From Ruminococcus sp. Phil11 (GTDB lineage: Bacteria; Bacillota; Clostridia; Oscillospirales; Ruminococcaceae): 64,000 nucleotides of DNA. Position numbers and translations under genes: made by a program. Shown piece by piece: positions 59,869 through 64,000 of the stretch. A model generated the notes under the pieces. It did no database searches. It had not been told where the DNA came from and was given only the letters and a program-made list of their open reading frames with translations. Numbering within the stretch: position 1 is the first letter of the stretch; the number at the start of each line of letters is the position of its first letter. The stretch covers positions 17,008 through 81,007 of the forward strand of contig MSGZ01000025.1 of assembly GCA_001940925.1 (NCBI GenBank), read 5' to 3'.

Positions 59869-61716
59869 ATGAAAAGGATTTACAGGCGTCTGACGGCGGC
59901 GGTCTCTGCTGCGGTCATTGCCGGCGGTGTGCTGGGAGCACTGCCGGTGACGGCTGCCGATCAGGATCTCGTGATCCTGCATTCGGAGGCGGAGGCACTG
60001 CCGGTCACGACGGGCGGACAGGTCGCAACCAAGGTCTACAATGATGAGTATCCGGGATATTCCGGCGACGGCTTTGTCTGGGCGGCGGCATCCGGCGGCG
60101 TAAAACTCGAGCTTGATCTGGAAAAGGGCGCGATGTACGAGGTCAAAACACGCTGCCTCAGCTACCTCGGCGACCGGCTGCAGGATATCGCCGTGGACGG
60201 CGAAAAGGCTGCGGAAATCAACATTGCCAAGACCGATACATGGACAGATGTCAGCTTCGGATTCTTCTATATTCCGGCGGGCAAGCATACGATCGAGATC
60301 GGCTCGTCCGGAAGCTGGGGGTACATTCTTTATGATACGGTGACCTTCGGCTATGCCGATATGCCGGAAATGAAAATCTCGCCGGTGCCGTGTGATCCGA
60401 AGGCGACCGCAGAGACAAAGGCACTCATGAAGTTCCTGACCGACAACTACGGCAAGCGCGTCATCACCGGCCAGCAGGAGATCTACGGAAGCGGCCATGA
60501 CGGCAATTATGAGTATGAATTCGATTATCTCAAGGAGACCACAGGCAAGCTGCCGGTCGTCCGCGGATTCGATTTCATGAACTATAATCCGCTGTACGGC
60601 TGGGACGACAATACCACGGAGCGCGTGATCGAGTGGTGCAAAGAACGCAACGGCATCGCGACTGCAAGCTGGCATCTCAATGTGCCGATCGACTTTGCAG
60701 ACTATACGCTCGGCGACGCGGTGGACTGGCAGCAGTGCACCTACAAGAACTATCAGGCGTCCAACAGCACGTTCAATACCGCCAACATCCTGAAAGAGGA
60801 TTCCAAGGAGCGGCAGTATTTTGACGCGGCTGTCAAGATGCTCGCGGAGCAGCTCGGACGCGTTCAGGATGCCGGTGTTCCGATCATCTTCCGTCCGCTT
60901 CATGAGGCGCAGGGCAATTACGGCAGATACGGCGACGGAACAGCATGGTTCTGGTGGGGCGACCGCGGTCCGGAGGTCTACAAGGAGCTCTGGAAGCTGC
61001 TCTACACGGAGCTGACCGGAACCTACAATCTGCACAATCTGATCTGGGAGATCAATCTCTACGAAACGGATACCTCGGATGAATGGTATCCCGGCGGCGA
61101 ATGGGTGGACATGATCGCGTATGACAAATACGAGGGTTCGCCGACACGTTGGGGCACCGATCCGGCAACGTCCGTGTTCCTGAAGCTCGTCGGATATTCC
61201 GGCGATACCAAAATGGTCGCGCTCGCCGAATGTGACCGCATTCCCGATATCCAAAAGATCACGAACGAGGGTGCATGGTGGTCGTACATCTGCCCGTGGT
61301 ACGATGAGTATATTACCGGCGAGAGCAATAACCCGAAGGATCTGCTGAAGGCGTTTTATAACAGCGAGCAGGTGCTCACGCTGGACGAAGTGCCCGCAGA
61401 TCTCTACAGCGCGGATGTTCCGCAGCAGACCACAGTGCCTGCTGAGACAACAGCGGAACCCGCAAAAACCACAGCAGTCCCCGAAACGACCGTACAGAGC
61501 AGCACGACTGCCGGCACAGTTACACTGCGCGGTGACGTCACCTGCGATACGAAGGTCGATGTTTCGGATGCGGTGCTGCTGGCACGTCTGCTCGTGGAGG
61601 ATCGCGAAGCAGTCGTGACGGAGCAGGGAAAGCTCAATGCGGATATGAACGGGAACGGCTCGCCCGACCCGGACGATATCACGCTGATCCTCAAGAAAAT
61701 TGCCAAAATGATATGA
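59869..61716 (+). CDS. Cellulosomal beta-mannanase: CBM35-GH26-dockerin
   Basis: 615 residues. Signal peptide 1-30; CBM35-type beta-sandwich at about 32-165 (ILHSEAEALPV start); GH26 catalytic barrel at about 180-515 with the acid/base Glu in RPLHEAQGNYG near 345 and the nucleophile Glu in MVALAECDRIPD near 455; Thr/Pro linker; type I dockerin at about 550-615 (DVTCDTKVDVSD and DMNGNGSPDPDD loops). It would cut beta-1,4-mannan outside the cell while attached to a scaffoldin. AGGAAAGGGG selects ATG 59869. The dockerin differs from those of the LRR proteins. Confidence 0.94.
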   Translation: MKRIYRRLTAAVSAAVIAGGVLGALPVTAADQDLVILHSEAEALPVTTGGQVATKVYNDEYPGYSGDGFVWAAASGGVKLELDLEKGAMYEVKTRCLSYLGDRLQDIAVDGEKAAEINIAKTDTWTDVSFGFFYIPAGKHTIEIGSSGSWGYILYDTVTFGYADMPEMKISPVPCDPKATAETKALMKFLTDNYGKRVITGQQEIYGSGHDGNYEYEFDYLKETTGKLPVVRGFDFMNYNPLYGWDDNTTERVIEWCKERNGIATASWHLNVPIDFADYTLGDAVDWQQCTYKNYQASNSTFNTANILKEDSKERQYFDAAVKMLAEQLGRVQDAGVPIIFRPLHEAQGNYGRYGDGTAWFWWGDRGPEVYKELWKLLYTELTGTYNLHNLIWEINLYETDTSDEWYPGGEWVDMIAYDKYEGSPTRWGTDPATSVFLKLVGYSGDTKMVALAECDRIPDIQKITNEGAWWSYICPWYDEYITGESNNPKDLLKAFYNSEQVLTLDEVPADLYSADVPQQTTVPAETTAEPAKTTAVPETTVQSSTTAGTVTLRGDVTCDTKVDVSDAVLLARLLVEDREAVVTEQGKLNADMNGNGSPDPDDITLILKKIAKMI

Positions 61717-61789
61717 CATCGTACTGTACAGGTACCGCTCCGGCGGTATCTGTGCAGTCATTCTGCTATTCTGACAAAGGAGTATGAAC

Positions 61790-62407
61790 ATGAAAATCAA
61801 AATGCCGAAATTCCAGTATAATGCACCGGTCATCCTGACCATGACGATCATCTCTGCCATTGCACTCGTGCTCAACGCGATGACCGGCGGACGAAGCAAT
61901 CTGGCACTGTTTTCCGTTTACCGCAGCAGTCTTGCCAGTCCGCTGACGTATCTGCGCTTCTTTACACACGCGCTCGGCCATGCGGATTATACGCACTACA
62001 TCAACAATTTTACAATGATCTTGCTCGCCGGTCCGATGATCGAGGAGAAGTACGGCTCCAAACAGCTTCTGGAAATGATCACGATCACTGCCTTTGTGAC
62101 GGGCCTGATCCAGTTCATTTTCTTCCCTAAGACGGTGCTGCTCGGTGCAAGCGGCATTGTGTTTATGCTGATCTTGCTCAGCTCCTTTGCCAATTATAAA
62201 AAGGGATGCATCCCGATCACGCTGATCCTTGTCGCGATCATTTATCTCAGCGGCCAGATCATCAACGCGATCGCGAACCCGAACGACGGCGTCTCCCAAA
62301 TGGCGCATATCATCGGCGGCCTCTGCGGTATGCTGTTCGGCTGGGTGATCGCAAACCCGAAGGAAGAAGCGGAAAAGCCCGCTGAAATCACCGATCTGAA
62401 GATCTGA
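61790..62407 (+). CDS. Rhomboid-family intramembrane serine protease
   Basis: 205 residues, six membrane spans. Catalytic Ser in LLGASGIVFML (GxSG) near residue 125 and His in SQMAHIIGGLCG near 170, with the usual HxxxN-type region TRFFTHALGHADYTHYINN-like segment upstream. It cleaves membrane protein helices. AAAGGAG seven bases upstream selects ATG 61790 over 61784. Neighbouring surface proteins are possible but unproven substrates. Confidence 0.9.
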   Translation: MKIKMPKFQYNAPVILTMTIISAIALVLNAMTGGRSNLALFSVYRSSLASPLTYLRFFTHALGHADYTHYINNFTMILLAGPMIEEKYGSKQLLEMITITAFVTGLIQFIFFPKTVLLGASGIVFMLILLSSFANYKKGCIPITLILVAIIYLSGQIINAIANPNDGVSQMAHIIGGLCGMLFGWVIANPKEEAEKPAEITDLKI

Positions 62408-62410
62408 CGG

Positions 62411-62449
62411 AATTGCTCTGCGGCGGTTTTCGCTGCAGAGCAATTTTCT
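62411..62449 (+). terminator. Intrinsic terminator
   Basis: AATTGCTCTGC (62411-62421) and GCAGAGCAATT (62435-62445) with an inner GCG/CGC, then TTCTTTTC. Confidence 0.9.
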
Positions 62450-62461
62450 TTTCTTCAGGGC

Positions 62462-62490
62462 TTGACAAATGCATCGGAATGTGGTATAAT
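62462..62490 (+). promoter_or_regulatory. Consensus promoter of the tRNA gene
   Basis: TTGACA (62462-62467), 17 bp, TATAAT (62485-62490). Confidence 0.92.
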
Positions 62491-62507
62491 AGTCAGGTAG
62501 TCAATTC

Positions 62508-62581
<74 letters not shown>

Positions 62582-62595
62582 CTTTTGAAGAATGT

Positions 62596-62632
62596 CCTAG
62601 ATGCGTAAAAATCAAGCATCTAGGGCTTTTTT
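62596..62632 (+). terminator. Terminator of the tRNA gene
   Basis: CCTAGATGC (62596-62604) and GCATCTAGG (62616-62624), then GC and six Ts. Confidence 0.9.
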
Positions 62633-62879
62633 ATTATTTCTCGCCGGAAATGAATTTCCGGAATCGGAGGCAAAAAAGCCGTTTTTTGAAGCCTTTTTCG
62701 GGGCAAGTGCACACGAAAGTGCACACGAAATTCCGCGGATATGTTTGTATCGGATGCCTTTAAAACCGCGTGTAATGGCGAAAACCGCAGAATGCAGAGC
62801 TGCTCCCGTGCAAGAATGATACGATCGTGTGCACACAAAAAGACGACTGACTTGTTTTCGCTGCCTGGTTGGATGGAAT
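62633..62879. other. Short gene-free interval between tRNA and IS element
   Basis: No gene with a ribosome site. It holds a 12-nt direct repeat AGTGCACACGAA (near 62706 and 62718) and a related GTGCACACAAA near 62829. Possibly the remnant of an earlier insertion next to the tRNA, but nothing recognisable remains. Confidence 0.4.
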
Positions 62880-62930
62880 TGTCAAGAAATGTGCAGTCAG
62901 AGAATACCCAAAATCTGTAATAGACAGGTA

Positions 62931-63848
62931 TCAGGCGGCATGGTGAGCCAGCCCGGTTGAAGATCTTAGCGCCACAGGTGGGAGACCATCTTTGTTGAAG
63001 GTATTGATTCTCTGGGTATTGTAGTAACCAAAGATGTATCTGAAGATGGCTGTTTTGACCTCTTCACGCTTCATTCTGTAGGTCGGGAGCTGATACAGCT
63101 TCTCCTTTTTCAGGGTGGCGAAGAAGCTCTCCATTCGGGCGTTATCGTAACAATGTGCTGTGCCGCTGAGGCTCTGGATCAGCCCGGCTGATACGAGTGT
63201 TTTGCGAAAAGCATAACTGGTATACTGGCAGCCGCGGTCGCTGTGAAGGATCGTTCCTTCGAGCCGTCCGTACTTCTGTCGAAGCTGTCTGACGGTGTCT
63301 ATGCAGAGTTCCTTCTTCATGTTATCACGCATTTCGAGAGCAACGATCTCACCGTTATAGCAGTCAAGAACCGGCGAGACATAGAGTTTTCCGTCTGCAC
63401 ACTGGACTTCAGTGATATCAGTCAGGAGCTTCTTCAGCGGTGCAGAGGCTGTGAAATCTCTCTTGATCAGATTCTCTTTGTCCTGTGTTGCCGTGTCAGC
63501 CTTTGTGATACCGTGCGGTCTGCGGCATTTGTGGATCAGTCCGGCCTCGCTCATGGTACGATACACAGTTCTGATGCTGACATGTGTCCCGCGCTGTGCG
63601 AGCGCCGTCTGCATCCTCCGGACACCGTAATTCCGGTTGTCCGGATGCTCTGCTAATATGCCCTGTATCTTGACCAGAAGAATCTTTCTCGCACTAGGTT
63701 TGCCTTGATTCCTGAGCCAGCGATAATAACCCGATTCGCTGATTTTCAGGAATTTGCAGATTGCCTTTGCGCCGTACTTGGTGCGGAACTCATTGACGAA
63801 CAGATGCCGCTCGCTTGTCTTTACTTCTTCCGGTCTCTTGCGAAAAAA
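62931..63848 (-). CDS. IS3-family transposase OrfB (made by -1 frameshift)
   Basis: About 305 residues from the shift site. N-terminal HTH_21-like region (KYGAKAICKFLKISESGYY; DNRNYGVRRMQTAL) and an rve integrase core with DDE residues in LLTDITEVQ, LHSDRGCQYTSYAF and ARMESFFATLKKEK. In the conserved N-terminal part there is no ATG, GTG or TTG before the internal ATG at 63614, so the full protein needs the orfA frame. The frame upstream closes at 63879-63881. Confidence 0.9.
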   Translation of the reverse strand, partial: FFRKRPEEVKTSERHLFVNEFRTKYGAKAICKFLKISESGYYRWLRNQGKPSARKILLVKIQGILAEHPDNRNYGVRRMQTALAQRGTHVSIRTVYRTMSEAGLIHKCRRPHGITKADTATQDKENLIKRDFTASAPLKKLLTDITEVQCADGKLYVSPVLDCYNGEIVALEMRDNMKKELCIDTVRQLRQKYGRLEGTILHSDRGCQYTSYAFRKTLVSAGLIQSLSGTAHCYDNARMESFFATLKKEKLYQLPTYRMKREEVKTAIFRYIFGYYNTQRINTFNKDGLPPVALRSSTGLAHHAA

Positions 63849-64000
63849 CCGAGCGCGTCCTTGAGAATATCGTTCGCTTTACGCAGCTCAGCGTTTTCGC
63901 GTTCCAGTTCCAGATTACGCTGCTTTAGCTCTTCGTCGGACATTTGATCCTTCTGATGCTTGATCGCTGCACTCCGCTTTGAACGCCAGTCTGACAGCGT
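63821..64000 (-). CDS. IS3-family transposase OrfA, C-terminal part
   Basis: 59 codons and a TAA stop (63823-63821). The Glu/Lys-rich leucine-zipper tail (ELRKANDILKDALGFFARD) is typical of OrfA. A T TTT TTC slippery run at 63848-63842 lies eight codons before the stop and moves ribosomes into orfB (-1). The N-terminal HTH lies outside the window. Confidence 0.88.
   Translation of the reverse strand, partial: TLSDWRSKRSAAIKHQKDQMSDEELKQRNLELERENAELRKANDILKDALGFFARDRKK

Larger units (their letters stand above)
62880..64000 (-). mobile_element. IS3-family insertion sequence (truncated by the window edge)
   Basis: It contains the end of orfA and the whole of orfB in overlapping frames with a frameshift site. 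A likely terminal sequence, TGTCAAGAAATGTGCAGTC, lies at 62880-62898; the partner end is beyond 64000, so the exact boundary is unconfirmed. Confidence 0.8.

Noticed and set aside
59632..61899. 755-residue minus-strand frame opposite the mannanase gene
   Set aside because: Antisense to a gene with signal peptide, GH26 catalytic residues and dockerin; no ribosome site and no recognisable domain.
62601..62879. Integrase remnant and attachment site downstream of the tRNA
   Set aside because: The short repeats are suggestive, but no integrase motif and no repeated copy of the tRNA 3' end are visible within the window.

Overview
The window looks like chromosome from a cellulosome-forming gut Ruminococcus (Oscillospiraceae, Firmicutes). 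The grounds are: several secreted proteins ending in type I dockerin modules (five LRR proteins, a CBM35-GH26 mannanase, and a degenerate one on a CotH protein); Gram-positive envelope genes (dlt-like operon, D-Ala-D-Ala carboxypeptidase, WhiA); sigma-A promoters of the form TTGNNN-N17-TATAAT before most operons; and fairly GC-rich coding sequence with strong codon bias. A relative of R. champanellensis is my best guess, from memory and composition only.

Layout. 1-5.0 kb: tail of an unknown gene, then a minus-strand operon gntR - ABC ATPase - five paralogous ABC-2 membrane subunits with a palindromic operator over its promoter. 5.3-9.9 kb: an anchored hypothetical protein and the stub of its duplicate, a DacF-type carboxypeptidase, an orphan promoter-terminator unit (possible small RNA), pyridoxal kinase and a vitamin ECF S-component. 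10-19.6 kb: five consecutive BspA-type LRR-dockerin proteins. 19.8-24.8 kb: NuoE-like, NuoF-like and a glutamate-synthase-beta-like flavoprotein (Stn-type transhydrogenase architecture), plus a nitroreductase. 25.3-28.4 kb: feoA, feoB and a FeoB-associated small protein under two DtxR/IdeR-type boxes. 28.4-29.2 kb: gene-free, with repeats and a cloverleaf-like palindrome. 29.3-34 kb: ppa, prs and a CotH protein with a tandem-repeat linker. 34-36.2 kb: a minus-strand membrane P-loop NTPase (KAP/YobI-like) with pentapeptide repeats. 36.3-39.8 kb: a sensor-GGDEF protein and malQ. 40-47.5 kb: a seven-gene run: transglutaminase-like, Asp/Glu racemase-like, dltA-, dltC-, dltB- and dltD-like, lipoprotein. 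47.6-53.5 kb: LRR protein, dUTPase, DUF4321-like, PHP phosphoesterase, anchored protein; whiA and a hypothetical on the minus strand. 53.9-59.6 kb: two tandem ECF sigma / membrane regulator pairs. 59.8-62.6 kb: GH26 mannanase-dockerin, rhomboid-like protease, tRNA-Val(CAC). 62.9-64 kb: an IS3-family element cut by the window edge.

Working together: the dockerin proteins would be secreted and docked on cohesin scaffoldins encoded elsewhere. The ECF sigma pairs are candidates for sensing extracellular conditions, and a promoter-like motif shared between the first sigma gene and the largest LRR-dockerin gene suggests a regulatory link. The strongest candidates for something not routinely described are the KAP-like NTPase with pentapeptide repeats, the orphan RNA unit, the homogenised sigma/anti-sigma duplication and the dispersed composite repeat family. 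All calls come from reading the sequence; no database search was run.
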